A DNA stretch of 64,000 bases from Climacium dendroides (GCA_950106755.1 OX467087.1:13706047-13770046), one strand, 5' to 3'; shown: positions 32,608 through 46,729, numbered from the stretch's first letter. Notes: a model not told the origin generated them from the sequence alone. A program made the numbers and translations.

Positions 32608-35031
32608 GTAAGTTATGTCATTTCATATAGGCTTGCATGTTTACATAAAACATTGAAATGTATTTTTTCAATATAAACATCTAAATAGGAATAATATCCA
32701 TAATTAAAATTTGCTATATGTAGTCTAGATTTTTCCACAAACACCTAAGACTATGATATAGGGGTTTTTAATCCAAGGAATGATCAAATAGTATAATGTT
32801 TTATGATTGAGATTACATTTAAAAATAAAAATGTCTCATAACCTCAATTCTAATGGAAAATATCACCCTAATATCCCATTTGGTTTTGAAATAAGGGTCA
32901 CACTCTCATCCTATTATTAATTTCTATCCAACATATATGGATGCAACAAAACAAGCATGCAATTCCAATCTTAGTCTAATATATTGGCTCAAACTAGAAG
33001 CATGCTTATAGCAAGAGTAAATAAAGTCTTGCATCATATACTTGATATGTTTGTTTTAGGTAGACATAGGTGTCCTGTATGTCTCATTGGTGATGTTGTA
33101 GTATACACCTAGTACAATATTTTTATTTTGGTAGATGGTATTAATTGATTTTGAATTTGAAGATTATTTGCTGAAAAATGTCTTTTATTGTGGTTTTGTT
33201 TGTATGTGACTAGTGCATTATGCATTGGTTTCCTTAAGTTAAACTTTTCTAAGAAGTTCTAATAAAAAATATTTGTGCGTTTACAATTGTATTTTCACAT
33301 TACAATTTCTCTCTTCATGCGCAATATTTTTTTAAATTTATGAGCGACTTGCTATACTTAAAAATTTATTGGCCAGGTTTGTCTTCATGATTATGGTTTC
33401 CAATTGTCATATAGTGGTGTTCCTTTAAGGTGAGGTTGCACTTTAGGTTGAGTCAACCTAAATAGGAGGATATTTACTTTGTTGTGATTTTTTTAGATTT
33501 TGGTGACGTTCTTTATGTATAGGATTTGGAATCATCATGTGATAATGTTTATTAGAATGTGGATGCATATTAGGTTGAATCAATCTAAACAGTAGGTTAT
33601 TTACACTTTAGAGTTGTCATAAATACTCATATCCCAGTTTTATTTTTCTAATGCATATTGAATGAAATAGTTTCTATTGAATTTATTTTGCACGTCTTTT
33701 GTGTATTCTTTTATCTACATAATGTAGGTTCTCTCAACTTAATCCCAATGTGTAAATTCTGGACTAGTGAGAAAATTTAAAATGATGTAGTAAATTGTGC
33801 TTCCTTCTAACTTTTTAATTTGTTGTACTTCATCAATCTAAATTAGATTGAATCGACCTATGCTTATGCTATTTTATTTTGGATATACAAAATTATCTTC
33901 CTCTCATTGTCAAATTCTATAGATTTGTTTATATGAACATATTAGACAATATTTTTTGTCGAGGTCAGTTGATGGGATATACTTCTGAGTTTCTGAATTT
34001 TAGGAAAATCTAATTTCGATTGGATTGGATTTCTACAAAGTGAACGGTTTTTATTGCTTAGACATAATAGAAATACTTACCATATACACTTCTGTTTGTT
34101 TTTGTTCATTTTCTTACTTAAGGTACCTCATCATTTGTGCTAAACTTATTATCTTAGAATTTGGTTTCTTTGACTTTCATTCTGTCCTACATGTTAATGT
34201 GTTATGCCTCAGATTGTAAGTTTTCTAGTTGCAATCTCAAATTTGACGGAAAATCAATGAATGAGAAGGTGTGTGAACTTTGTTTGGTAATGTCTCAAGA
34301 ATCAATTATAGAGGCTCAAAGTTTTGTAGTTGTATTTGGTTCTATGAAATGAAAATGGTGGTTTCAAGTTCTCTACAATTGCTGAATAATGCATTAGTTT
34401 GAATTAAAATCAATTTTGGTTTTGCACATAGCTTTCTACATCCTTGTCCCAATGTTAGGTAAAGGGTATTTGGTTGTTACATCTACAAAGCTCACAACCC
34501 AAAACCAAGTCATGTAGTTTGCTTAAACGCTCTTACAAATTCCTAAAGTAACCATGAACTTGATTTACTTTCATGTAGTAAAACACTCTTCCAAATCACC
34601 CTTAGTGCTCATGACTTGTTGTTTAACAAATGGCATCACCAATCATTATGTAACTCAAATCAGTACTATTATTGCACATTATATGTAATCAACGAGTCCC
34701 TTTTGTCTAGGAACTCTCATTTTAATGGAAATTGCACCTTTCCACTAGAGGAATTAAAGTTTATCAACCTAAATTCAGTACAACGGCAACATGATTTTTA
34801 TATGTCTAAATGGTCAATATTAAATTGAGAAGGCCCCACACTCTCAAATTATTGAATATAGTGTTATTTTCCTGTATGTGGAATCTGGTAGTGAATTTTG
34901 CCATCAATCAACATTACTTGAATCATGCACATCTGCCACGTCAAGAAGATGTTGTTCAATTTATCTGGTTCCATCATCCAAAATGCCTGCTCGGTAGTTG
35001 CAATCAGATACTCAATGTTCTTTTAAGTGAG

Positions 35032-36220
35032 CTAATGATAGAGTGCTTGTATCACCCGGAACAACCCTAAATCCAAAACATTCATATAAGGGCTATTTGA
35101 TGGTTGTGAGGTCATGACAATGTTGAATCCATCTTTGGTGAGTGCTACAACCAAGTTGGTCTCTATGCCAGTAGGATGTGGATTGGCATTATCTTGTTGG
35201 ATGATAATGGTCCCAATAGTTTTGCCAAGCCATGCACGAGGCCACTTCTCACGGATCACCAGCAAGACCTTCTCAATTAGCATCACTATGACTTCCTCCT
35301 TCATTATTCTCTCAATGCATTTCATCTCCATTGTACCACGAGGACAGTTCGTATTGCTGCGTTTCGCTAGCTCCTTGAAACACAAACGAAAAGATGTCGA
35401 TCTTCCCATCAAACTTGCAATTCTTGTACGAGTCATATCAAGGCCAAACTACAATGGCTAGAAACATCACTTTGGAGGTGAATCATTTGCTCTTAGTGGT
35501 ACAAAGTGGTTAGTTCCTCATCTAGAGTTAGGTAAAACTTGGTGTCGCTTTCGGTGATGTAGAATCACTTCTCATCAATGTGAATCATGTTCATGTAGTC
35601 TTGAAACATTGATGGCTTTTCAGAATCTAACATCAACAAACAAAATCAAACACACTCAACCTTGTTCGCATTTGTCAAGAATGGTTTTAATGCATTAGAA
35701 TGATGCTTGATCTCACCTTCCTTCACTTGGTGATGAATAGTCATAGTAGACATGTCCATCTTGGTAGCTATAGACCAAATGTTTTTGTGGGGGACCAACG
35801 GTATCTCTTTTAATTGATTCACATTGAGTGCCTTCTTCTTCCTTTTAACATGACCTTGCTTCAAGGATGAGACATTTGCACAAACCGCCCCTCCAATAAG
35901 AGATTGTCTACCTCTCTTTCAAATCACAAAATCATTTCTCGCATCACACCGAACCGCTTGGCAACATCATCCAAGGCACCTTTGACAAGCTTATTAGGTT
36001 CTTCAGGGTTCTTCACCTTCAGTAACAGGCTATCGTATACTACTCTACGCTTTTCCTCAATTAAATTTGGTTTATGTTTACTAATTGTGCCTATCACTGT
36101 GTCGGAAACAATATTTGCAAGAAGATTGAGATTTGTTTCTTCAACAGATGGAAGAACTTGGTCAGCTAAGTGTCCTTGCCTTTCAACTACATTTGCACTA
36201 AGGTGCTCCATATTGACCAC
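35032..36220 (-). pseudogene. Mariner-like (plant MLE) transposase, decayed
   Basis: Read on the minus strand, the N-terminal block (36220-35924) resembles the helix-turn-helix region (EEKRRVVYDSLL, ALDDVAKRFGVMREMI). The next block (35864-35646) has a second DNA-binding segment (ATKMDMSTMTIHHQVKEG, HSNALKPFLT). Near 35570 HIDEK is followed by an in-frame TGA (35565-35567) at the catalytic-motif region, then FYITESDTKFYL. The last block (35436-35032) carries QQDNANPH, QPSNSP and NVLDLGLF, the conserved end of plant mariner DDD transposases. Frame changes and the stop mean it is inactive. Confidence 0.85.
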
Positions 36221-36417
36221 TTCCTAAGTGCCAACACTAACAAAAAAAACACAAAATGACAAACTTTAGCACCAATTTCCCTTCCTTTCATGAAAACCCT
36301 AAACCTAATAATTCTCAAGTTAGATTTGAAATAGTTTAAGAAAAATATTTGATAAATTTTGGTTGCAATTAATTGTAACATTTTCTTAATCCTAAACAAT
36401 TTTTGAAACACAACTTT

Positions 36418-36436
36418 TTTTTTGAAACAAAGGGAG
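36418..36436 (-). repeat. Probable mariner terminal inverted repeat
   Basis: On the minus strand CTCCCTTTGTTTCAAA, next to a TA dinucleotide at 36437-36438, matches the CTCCCTCCGTTTC-type end of plant mariner elements. It lies on the 5' side of the decayed transposase. The opposite end was not found. Confidence 0.6.
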
Positions 36437-37229
36437 TACACATTCTCATACATTTAAATGTCCAGCTTTAAGCTACAATTTAATTTCCATATATAACACT
36501 TATAGCTCATTCACTTAGACTCAATATATTTGCTTCAAGTATGTAACATACACAAATCTACTTAAAGGCATATTCAACATTCCAATGCTTAAAGCGCAAA
36601 CAAATTCGTTCAACCATTCACCATAATTTATCACCAACATTTGCCTTAAGCTCTCATTTATACAATTGCTCCAAACTTTAATAAGATCAAACATTACTTC
36701 AACGTATCCAAACAAACAGAATAATTTAATTAAACACTCACACACAACCAATTGTTTTAAGCACAAAAATACAATAATTCCTATCACAAATAATTCCATA
36801 CAATATACAGACAATGCCTAATCACTATAACCAAATGCAATATAAACTCCATTCACACATCAAAACAAAAAGAAAACTTTATTTACAATTTTTCACACTC
36901 ACATTATATTTGTATTTAGGTGGTTGCAAGAAATTGAAGAAAGACCAAACAATTTTGGTAGTGTTTTACCAAAACTGCAATTTCTTTGTTGAGTACTATG
37001 ACTACTACAAAATAGAACAATCTCAGCCATTGATTTGAAAAATTGAAGGCTATTAGTACCACTAACTACTTGCAAGTACTAAAAAAATACTATATGAAAA
37101 AAAAAATAGTTTGTTCTAAAAAATAGATACAATTAGGTATTAATAATAATGTTCAAAAGTGTGCACACAAAAGAACCCTATTTGGATGAATATGGAGGCC
37201 ATAAAATAATGTATTTTACGATTTTTTTA

Positions 37230-37371
37230 CACTACAAAAAAAACAATAAATAAATGACTTGTCCATAGAGTCATTGTGGACAGCAGTGACTGCAAAATGA
37301 CTACAAAACAACTATCGTTGTCCACAATGACTCTATGGATGAGTCATTTATTCATTGTTTTTTTTGTAGTG
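37230..37371. mobile_element. CACTA-like foldback MITE, 142 bp
   Basis: Starts CACTACAAAAAAAACAAT and ends in the inverse, flanked by 3-bp direct repeats TTA (37227-37229, 37372-37374). Arms of about 53 bp pair with three mismatches, followed by a small central loop. Its terminal sequence differs from the elements at 9482 and 12357, so it belongs to another subfamily. Confidence 0.87.
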
Positions 37372-39137
37372 TTAGTAGGCACACGTCTTCCTATTGTAGG
37401 AATTGATTACAAAAATTTCAACTTTAGACCATTAATTTTGTATACTCCCAAGCACTACAAACTCCTAAACCTTAAAGCTGACAAATTAGAAGAGTTGAAT
37501 TCTAAATACAAAATGATTTTTTCTAATTTTCTAAAAAAAAAGAAATATGATTATAGTCAAATTAGCCATCTTCAAATAAAAATTTCAAGTTCATAGGGTT
37601 CAAATGTCAAAAGTTTTAATAGAAAACAACTCTATCACTCTATATGTGATGTCAAATAGGACTAATCTTTCTTGCAATCATATATATGTCAAACACCTTA
37701 AATATAATGCAATTCAAAAGCTTTGTTTTTAGTAGAATGGTCGTCCATTGCAACATTTTTGAGATATGACTATTCATTGAAGAATAGAATTGAATAGTTA
37801 AACACTATTTTCTTCTTCAGATTAGAATTGCAAAAACATTGACATTTAGAAAATAACCAATTCAAAAGGATTTCTTATTGAAAAATCTTTTCCATCTAAA
37901 ATTTATAATTAAAATAAATGTACATTGAGACTTAATCATTATAACACTTTTTTATAACTTGTCTATTCTATAATTCCATTATGATTTTTAGATTGAGATT
38001 ACATCCTCAATCTATTGAAAAAATTGTAAGTATTCCTTTATAATCTTGAGGAATCTAAGTGTCAAAATCAAAATTACACAATACTCTGTATTTTTCCATT
38101 TAAGTGTTTTTTTCAATTTTCAAATACAATTTGTAGTATATATGTGGATCCTTTAGAATTTTATGTTAATCTGTAAATTTGAATGTGTCATTGTAATAGT
38201 TGCAATTATACCACCTCGAGTAAAAATAGGTAATCTTGCATAGCAAAAAAAACCTCTAAAAAATGGAACAAAACATTGAAGACTGATTTATCTTTTTAAT
38301 TTCTCATAGAAAATATTTTTATTAACAGAAAAATCTTTGATTTGTTCTATTTGAATATTTGAATTATTGATGTGAAAGTTATGAAGAACCTTGTTCATTA
38401 GGTAATTTGGACATCTAATTATTCCAAGTACTAACCTTGAAATGCAACATAATCAATAAATATTTCTTGATTTCACCTTATTATACTACTTGAATTAAAA
38501 ATAGCTAAGCTTGGTCACAAAACAATTTCTAAAAAACGAAACACAAGTTATAGAATTTTTCTTCTCATAAAAAATGTTTTGGTCTACAAAAAAAAATTTG
38601 ATTTATTCCATTTGGATTATTGTTAAGAAAGTTATAAACAATCTTGTTTATTAGCAAATAGCAATCTAAGCATCTAATCAAAAAAAAATACACGAAGGAT
38701 ATGTTCTTTAACTCAACTTTCAAAATTATCCAATAAAAAGAGGTCTATATGGTTTAGATCATCTGCTTGAACAATTTCTTTGTTAGAATTGACTTGCTTT
38801 CATTGATTCCATTTTTCATTAGTGTTATTAATAATTTAGGTTTTCTTTCCAAAGCATCATGTACTTACCTCTATTAAATATTCTTTTAAAGAATCAAAAT
38901 TGAGTTTCAATTTTTGAAAATTTTCTTCTAAATTCTCAACTCAATTTTCCACCATGATTTATGTTACCTCAAAGAATTGTAGTACAAAATTTCAAGTTAA
39001 GAAGATTGAAAACCTTAATAATATGTTCTACACAAAGAGAATGCTTGTTCTCCTCTTGTCTTGAATGCTTTCAAGATTCAATGAAGAAATTGCTCCTCAA
39101 GTATATTATAACAACATTTTCCATAGAAAAGGTTAAA

Positions 39138-41108
39138 ATAGTTCTATTTTGTACAACACCTTTCCTTTTTTTCCCTTCAATTATAATAGTACTTTTCATA
39201 GATATTAAGGCTATAATAGTATATTTTAAAATTATGTAATTTATTATCATACAATACAATATTTTGTATACAATATTGAAGTTTTGTATGACATTATATT
39301 GTACACAATGTACAATTTATTACACCATATTTTATGCATTAGTACTTTATATAGAAGTGAGCATTGTACAATATAGTAAAGCATTTGGTGAATTAACTCA
39401 TTAAAGTCCAATGTCATTTTGAAGACCAAATGAATATTCTAGTAGACTCAAATGATTGCAATTCTTGTTATAATTTATTGAAATGTTCCTTCAAGCTATA
39501 AAATCACATTAGCAAATTAGCTACCTAAAGATATGATTTTTTTTCCAATTAGTTCACAAGAGGTAGGAGCAAAAGTTAAACAATCAAATTTAAAAATAAT
39601 CAAACAAAGGCATTAGAAACAAATTTTTTTCCTCATGGAATATACTTTTTTCTATTTGAAAATTTTCAACTCATTTTCTTTGGATAAATTGTGACGGAAA
39701 AGTTATAGACCATTTTCTTGGTCCTAGTCATTTGAAGCTTTTTGTTAAGAGATAACATGTTGACTCAATTTTTCCAAAAAATGGTTTACAAAGTTTAGTT
39801 TGCTTTCTAGAACCATCTAAATGTTAGATTTGCATATTTTTATTTCATTTTAGAACTATTAACATTTTGTTTCTCTTCTCCAATTTGAACCTACATCTAC
39901 TTAACACATCTTTAAAAGATGAAAACAAAATCATCATTCATTTTTATGGCTATTACATACGTTTCACTATTATAATTAAAATAGATTATCCTTGCTACTA
40001 TGCCTTATTTTTTTAAGACTCTCAACTAAATCTAGTTTATAGATTTTTATATAAACAAAATTGATAATACTAAGAAATAAAGTTTAAGGGTTCAATATCT
40101 TTCCATTTAATAAGACAATGTCCCCCCACCTCCAAATAGTTACTTCACTTCTAATTCAAATGCTAAAAGAGTTGATCTTAAAGGTGGTCCTCAATTGTAA
40201 TAGTGGAATTAAAGGAAGTAAAAATATAACTAAACCAAGTAAAAATAGAACAAGAAATTACAACAACAAATTCCATTTGGGTTTGCTTTTGGTACTCAAA
40301 AGACATTTTTCCTACATTTCTCTCAAATGCCAGTTCTTGGTTTGACATTCCAAACACTTTATGATTAACTCTAGAATCTTCTAAACAACATATATAGATA
40401 CAATGCGGTCAAACACCTTGATTGAAGATTACCCCTCATATCTCTATGTAAGTTGATTGCAAGAATCAACAAAATCCTACAATGAATTCAATAATAAAAA
40501 AAAATTGTTTTTGTATTCTTGATCCAATGCAAATATGCAATAGAATTATAGAAATGGAAATTATGAGTGATTTTGATGAAAAAGAGACCTTACTATTGGT
40601 ACTTTCGAGGTTAAGGTTTCAAACTTCATACAATTTTCATGAATATCTTTCTCTCCCCTTCTAAGCCTCTACCAAGACTAAGACTATCAAAGAATGCCTT
40701 CAAATGTGAGAACAACATTGAAGCAACATTTGATTCTTGAATGGGTTTTTTGGTGAGACATTGCTCAAGGGAGTGATTGTGGCTTCACAAACATTGTGCA
40801 CCCCTGCAAATCTTAGTAGTGAAAGAATTTAAACCAATGTTTGAAAGTTTTGTAGTTTAAAAAGGATAGTTTTGGAGTGATGTTTGATAAAACATGGTCA
40901 TAGAATTAACTCCCCAACTCTCAAGTGATCATAAAATCTAAACATTAAGAAGCTTAAATTGCAATATAAATGGTGTGCAATCCTTGCAGTACTCATTTAG
41001 TTTGATCATCAACATTCAACCAAAATTCTGATGTTTTGCATGGGTGACTCCATCTGAATGAGCAATGATCGTCTGACCAATTCAATAGCAATCCATCAAC
41101 AATTGCAT
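39138..41108 (-). repeat. Inner bracket repeat of the right arm
   Basis: Mirror of 30640-32607 with scattered substitutions and small indels (for example, the frame at 40118-40345 differs at several residues from its mirror at 31360-31626). Confidence 0.6.
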
Positions 41109-42010
41109 TGCAAGTGAAAGTTAGCCAACCACGCCACTTTCAATCACAGAAAATGGAAACAAATATTAATCACTTGAATGAGTTTTCATCCACAAAAGGG
41201 GACCGCAGTAATTGAGGAAGGACTCACCATCACCTGCATTTCATTCGAATGCATGTTTTCAGCCCTGCAGACTAGCTCACCGGGGGCTCCGTGACGGCAA
41301 ATTAAAGAACCAGTGCCCGAATCAGCCGGAAGTCACTCGCCTGAAGATGATTCTAATTTGCATGCAAAAATGAATTAAGTACCGATGAATTGAAGCTCGA
41401 AGGTATCCAATTACACGCACATATGATTGCATATATATTTGCCTCATACATAATTTTATACATACTGGTCGGCGAAGTTAAGAAACAGTCAATCCTGAAG
41501 GTCTACGTTTCTGCAATTACAGATAGATAGCTCTAGGATTTCGAATGTAGAAATTTGCTTGACGTCTCGGCTGTTAGTCGATCGATCGAGTTGCTAGTAC
41601 GTGAGGACTGCCTGAGTGAGTGTTAATTTGCAACAGCGACGCGCGCGGGATCGAACTGCCTGGATCGATGGGGACATGGGGTTCGAATTCAACGTGCCAG
41701 AGACATGTCAAGGAACATTTGGCAGCATACATGAGCCGCATCTTAGTTAATTCACAATCTCAGTCGAAGAAACGAAACAGATGCTGGCTGTGTGTTTCAA
41801 TCGATTCAGTCTGGGAATTTGATTACAACCCAACGATCAATCTAGCTGAGTGACCACTTGAGGCATGTTAGTAGGTCTACCGAAGCGTGCCCTTCGATCC
41901 GATCGGAATGTGCGTACGACCAGAAAAACAATACCTGTCTGCCAGTTTATCTTACCGTTCGTCGACATCAACTAATTGAATTTTGACTTCGTCACTGACG
42001 TTAGTAACAT

Positions 42011-42640
42011 ATGGTAGTCTGTCGCCTCCCTGGCTGGGCTGATTCTGTGTATTTGGACGAAAAAGGAGTCACTCTGAATGATCCGTGCAAGAGTGCAAGA
42101 CGAATCTATCGTGTGGGCCTGCAGCTAGCTGGACATGACGTGATTGGCCATTTCTACCTTGATCAGGGGCACAGCAATGAATTCAAACGAGGGGTAAAAA
42201 CGCAGGACAGCAGCGAGGCCCCGTGGACGTACAGATACTGGCTACGTATTATCCCAACTGAAGTCCAAAGAATCAAGCAAGAAGATCCGAAACAGAGAAA
42301 GGCCGGCAAAACTCACATCAGGAACAGCAATGCAGGTGCGTGGCTGCTCCACATGACCCACAGTGGCCTGCAGCCCAGGCCAATCGCATGCACAAGTGAA
42401 ATGAATCAACAGAACTATCATGGAGAGAGCCCTGCACAACTCAAGGGGATTGCTTGTGAGCTAGATCACGATGCAATTAAACAAACTGGGTCCCGGAGCT
42501 CATGGGCCAGCTGCTCACAGATCGTTCTCCAAGTCATTGTCGATTCGGAAGCAGTCAAGCCGAGCCAGGGCTGGCCAGGAATCACCAATGATCCACGAGC
42601 AATCAAGAAGCCCCTGGAGGCAGGAGACGCAGCACGCTAG
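42011..42640 (+). CDS. Hypothetical 209-residue frame upstream of BURP (right arm)
   Basis: Identical product to 29108-29737 and in the same position relative to the BURP gene. See that entry for motifs. It could be a gene fragment carried along with the duplication. Confidence 0.3.
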   Translation: MVVCRLPGWADSVYLDEKGVTLNDPCKSARRIYRVGLQLAGHDVIGHFYLDQGHSNEFKRGVKTQDSSEAPWTYRYWLRIIPTEVQRIKQEDPKQRKAGKTHIRNSNAGAWLLHMTHSGLQPRPIACTSEMNQQNYHGESPAQLKGIACELDHDAIKQTGSRSSWASCSQIVLQVIVDSEAVKPSQGWPGITNDPRAIKKPLEAGDAAR

Positions 42641-42790
42641 CTAGTGGGGGTCGGGCATCAGTGATCCACTCTTGAAGGCCAGGACGCCCTTCACAAGCAA
42701 GCCAGTAAGTCAGGCTAGCTAGAGTAAGCCAAGGAAACGGAAAAGGAAACAATTATGGATTAAAAAATCAAGGGCGGTTAAACTCGTACC

Positions 42791-42797
42791 TATAAAT
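42791..42797 (+). promoter_or_regulatory. TATA box of the right BURP gene
   Basis: TATAAAT, 167 bp upstream of the ATG at 42964; identical context to the left copy. Confidence 0.7.
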
Positions 42798-42963
42798 GCA
42801 AGGCCTCCCTGCACTCCCAATCTCACTGCCTTCCTCAGCTTCAGCATCCACTTCGGTAGTCCTCTAGCTCTTTCAGTGCACTTGCTTCGCCTCCGTCCTC
42901 TTCGCCTCCGTCCTCTTCCTTTCGATCATCCCTTGGCTGGCCGTTCAGCCCTTCGTCTGCAGC

Positions 42964-44312
42964 ATGGCGGAGCAGTGGAGCTTGATGGTCGTCTTGCGGA
43001 CCTGCTTCTTCATCATGGCCGCGGTCACCACCGTAAGTAGTCGATCATGCACTCGCTGGATCGATCCAATGCCGGACCACTTGAATTCCTTTGTTTTTGT
43101 CACATACAGCGATTGACTTCGAGCTAGCTTGCTAGGATGCATGTACTAACTGAGTTGCACTTTGCATGTAATTAGGCTCTTGACATGAGGACTCCGCATG
43201 CTCTCATTTCATGTAGCTAGCAGGCCATGCATGTTCTCGATCCATGAATGGCAAAGGCAACGTACTCAGTCATATGCATGATTGGGCTGGTTCAATTTGC
43301 TCTCACAGAACTTTAGTCTGGCATGGGCAATGACTGCTTGTGCTCATTACCATGTAATAGGAAGCTCCTGTCGATGAATTGAGTCTAGAAGACAAACTCT
43401 AATTGGTCACTCCGTGCGTGTGCATGTTCGACCTGACTGATCGCGATGTTCATTCTCGTGCACTGGCAGGTGACCGGAGCGAGGCCCGTCTCCACCGCCG
43501 AACGAACGGACGCCGCAAAAATAGCTGCAATTTGCAGCTCCAACGGGCTCGTGTGCGCCCAGGGCACCCTCCAAACAGCGACCTCCAAGGCCGCGGGCCT
43601 CCAGCGCGACCAGTCCATCAGCACCATCAACGACATCCAACGCGATTTTTTCCTGGAGTCCGAGCTGGTGGTGGGCGGCACCATGACGCTGGACGCAAAC
43701 CTCCGCGATGACGCCCCCAAGCGGCCCTTCCTGACGGCGTCCTCCGCCGCACAGTTGCCCGCAATCACCGCCTCCAACGCCCTGGCGCTGGTCCGCCACT
43801 TCGGCGTGGCTCTCAACAGCGACCTGGCCACGGCCACCGCCACCGCCGCGTACCTGTGCGGCTACGGAGCGCTGCCGGGAGAGAAGATGAGCTGCGCCGC
43901 CTCCAGCGACGCCGTGGCCAAGTTCGTGTCCGCCGAACTGGGCTCCAAAGCGAAGGTGCTGTCCACCACCAACACGCCGGCGCTCGCCGCGAATTCCAAG
44001 GCGCCAGTCACCATCACGGGCTTCCGCAAAGGCTCCCTGGCCGAGGGCCAGAAGATCGTGGTGTGCCACGTCGTGAACTTCCCGTCGGCCCTTTACTATT
44101 GCCACCGCGTGACGGGCACCAAAGTGATCACCGCCACGCTCCGGACGAGCGCCTCCGACGCCGACATCCAGGCCGTGGGCGTGTGCCACATCGACACTTC
44201 CCTGTGGCTCAGCACCCACCCGGCCTTCAGCGCGCTCAACATTCCCCGCGGCGACGAAGCGTGCCACTGGCTCGTGGATTCAGACCTCGTCTTCGTACCC
44301 ACCACCGAGTGA
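42964..44312 (+). CDS. BURP-domain secreted protein, right copy (two exons)
   Basis: Exon 1 is 42964-43032 (signal peptide of 23 codons) with donor GTAAGT. The intron is 43033-43469 ending GGCAG, and exon 2 is 43470-44312. The ATG at 43446 that opens a longer unspliced frame lies in the intron, so it is not the start. The mature region and CH signature are the same as the left copy, and the predicted protein is identical. It is transcribed away from the palindrome centre, so the two genes are divergent with about 14 kb between their starts. Because the promoter, leader and intron are also duplicated, both copies are expected to have the same expression unless position matters. Confidence 0.93.
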
Positions 44313-45195
44313 GCGAGCAATTCTACCGCTGGCTGCTGATCGAATCCTCCCTTCCTTCCGTGCCTGCAGCTCTACCTACCCATGTGTGGGGCATGGTTGG
44401 GGGACGGAAAATGCGTGATTCAGCAGCAGCGAGGGTCGCTGCTTCCCATAGCGCCTACGTACGCGCGCGTAAGCGTGGCGAGAGTGGTGAAATTTGAAGT
44501 TCAATGTGCGCGCGTTCAGTGTGTGTGATCATGTGTGTTGTTTCCTCGTCATTTCGTTGTGTTTCAGTGTCCGTGTGGTGTTGTGCACTGCACTGTGTGC
44601 GAATCCGTTGATTTCATCCAAGTGCCATGGCTTGGACGACCTCCAGCTCTGTCCACAGATCGACTGACTGGGTGGTCAGGATGGAGGCGGCCGAGCCCTT
44701 CGACGGGAATGGGTGGGATTGGGATTCGTGGAGTGTCTAAGTAAATAGCTGTACGTCAATACGCAGGCTTATGGGAGTTCATTGATGTCGAGGGTAGTCC
44801 TGGCTAGCTGAACGTGTGGAGAGTGGCAGGGATTATTCATCGAAAATTGGCTAATAAGCCTGGGCAGTGGCCTACATGTACGACTGACGTGAGTCATCTC
44901 GGCCAGACGGATGACCACCCTTTCAGTTGCTTTTGTGTGAATAAACTGGCCCCTTTTATGGTTCGTCTCTGTCAATTGGAGGTCGAGTGGAAGTGTGTTC
45001 TTGTTATGTACATCGATGGCCTCTGACGATATTGACTGACAGAAGATGTAATTTATTGCATTTCTGAATTGCTACCTTGTGGTCAACGTGAAAAATCACA
45101 CTCGGGAGACAGGAGTTGGTCTCTGTTGGCGGAGGGAAATTTTCAGGATGGTTGAAGCGGAGGTCACTACTACAACAATCGTGTTCGGCATGTAA

Positions 45196-46677
45196 TTGAG
45201 AATTTCCAATTATTTCGTAAAAAATGATCATGCGAAACATCTCTATTGCTGTGTGGTGAACTGTCCAAATCTCAGAGTCGAGAGCACGAATATGGACACA
45301 TCGTTCAAGGTGCCTGTGTGTATAGCTCTCGATACGCATGGCAATCGTATGCTCACGCTCCACTGGGGGAACTCGAAACTAGGACATGGGGCCTCTGAGG
45401 GTCCTGGTTGTGAGCCTTCACCAAGGAGAAGCACATTGGAAAGCGTCAGGACGAATTAGTGTGAAAACTGGAGCCAAAATCCATTCTGTGTAACCTGGTG
45501 AGTGCAGAAACATGAGATCGATCATATAGTGAGTGAAAGGTTGCAATAATTTGTCAATGTCAGAGAGCAATCGTTTGAATCTGTGCAGCACTGATCTTGT
45601 ACCATAGCACCATTGTCTTCGTGCCTTGATTCTGTGACTGAAGTGGAACGAACAAGAGATTTTCTTTGGCATCTTTAACGAATGCCGGTGTTCCCGTCAC
45701 TTATTTAACTACAGCAGATGCTCACGACAGATTAGAACTCGTAACTTCGGAATCGAGTGAAGCCAACCATATCACTATCTCTACCCCATTTCCAGATTTT
45801 TCATTTTTGCGGCAAGTTGTTTCCAACGAAAAATTCAGCTCATCTCTATTCAAGTTAATGATGTTCAATGGCAAAGCCTTGGTTCCTTTTGAGTCGGAGC
45901 CATTGCTTGATATTGGCCTCAGTTGAATTCCCCGAGGAATACCGCTTGGCCGGAGGTGGGCATCAAGGACTTCCTCTCCCTTCAGCTATGTACGTTACAA
46001 GTGACATATATGCCGGAAACATGCCCAAGGAAATCGGTCTCGGGGAATTTGGATAATTTCAGCAGTGCTTGATGCACAGCTCTGCCATCGTGACTGCAAT
46101 TCCACATTTCTAGCTCCTGCAACAACGCTCACATTGATGAACAGAGTTTCCTCCGACATTGAGGATCCTGCCTCAAGTGAAGTACTCTCGAGATCAAGAC
46201 TCAATGCTACAAGAAACACGGGTGCTGGGAACTTACATCAGCCCTTGATGGAAACCTGCACCCCTGCTCATATTTTCCTTGTTCAAATAGATGATTGGAT
46301 CCCTGAGGGCCTCCGCAACTTCACCAGAATATATAGCAGTCTCGCATATTTTTCGTGCTCGCACTCCTCCTCATCATGAAACTTCCAATGTAACGGTCAT
46401 CCGTTCGGAAGTTGATGTGCACGCCTCCTCGATCTATTATTCCCAGGACTGGCACTGGAAATTAAGCTCTGTGGAAATCGAAGCTTGTGCTGAAGAACCG
46501 GAGCCTGCTGCCAAAGGAGGCTGCTCTCGCAGATTCCCACAGATAATTAGACTCAGAAACTCTGGTCCGCTTGCTCTGAACACAATACTAAGTCGATCGG
46601 ATATTTCGTCAAAATGGCAATATTCCACAAACTCGGCCATGGGGTCTGAAATCTGTACCAGTACTCGTAGAAAATGA
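45196..46677 (+). other. Unassigned coding-like patches downstream of BURP (right arm)
   Basis: Mirror of 25071-26552, same order of frames. Unrecognised; possibly a decayed or intron-containing fragment of a cellular gene. Confidence 0.3.
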
Positions 46678-46729
46678 CTGGAAAAAGAGATTTTAACGCA
46701 ATATCCGTTGTCGGCTGGTCAATCTCACT

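Larger units (their letters stand above)
32608..39137. other. Spacer of the giant inverted duplication
   Basis: 6.5 kb of single-copy orientation between the arms. 32608-34900 shows no gene. 35.0-36.4 kb holds a decayed mariner-like element, 37.23 kb a CACTA-like MITE, and 37.6-39.1 kb a diverged copy of the repeat at 23.4-24.0 kb in the same orientation (shared TTAAAGAATC-AA and TTACCTCAAA-A blocks). Confidence 0.8.

Noticed and set aside
43446..43469. ATG at 43446 as the BURP start
   Set aside because: It lies in the intron just before the GGCAG acceptor. Exon 1 with a proper signal peptide, GTAAGT donor and phase-0 junction explains the gene better.
43407..44267. 286-residue open frame antisense to the BURP gene (mirrored at 27481-28341)
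   Set aside because: It exists because third codon positions of BURP are G/C-rich; the product is low-complexity Gly/His/Val/Arg with no domain.
43856..44497. 213-residue frame overlapping BURP in another sense frame (mirrored at 27251-27892)
   Set aside because: Arg/Pro/Gly-rich shadow frame of the GC-rich BURP coding sequence.
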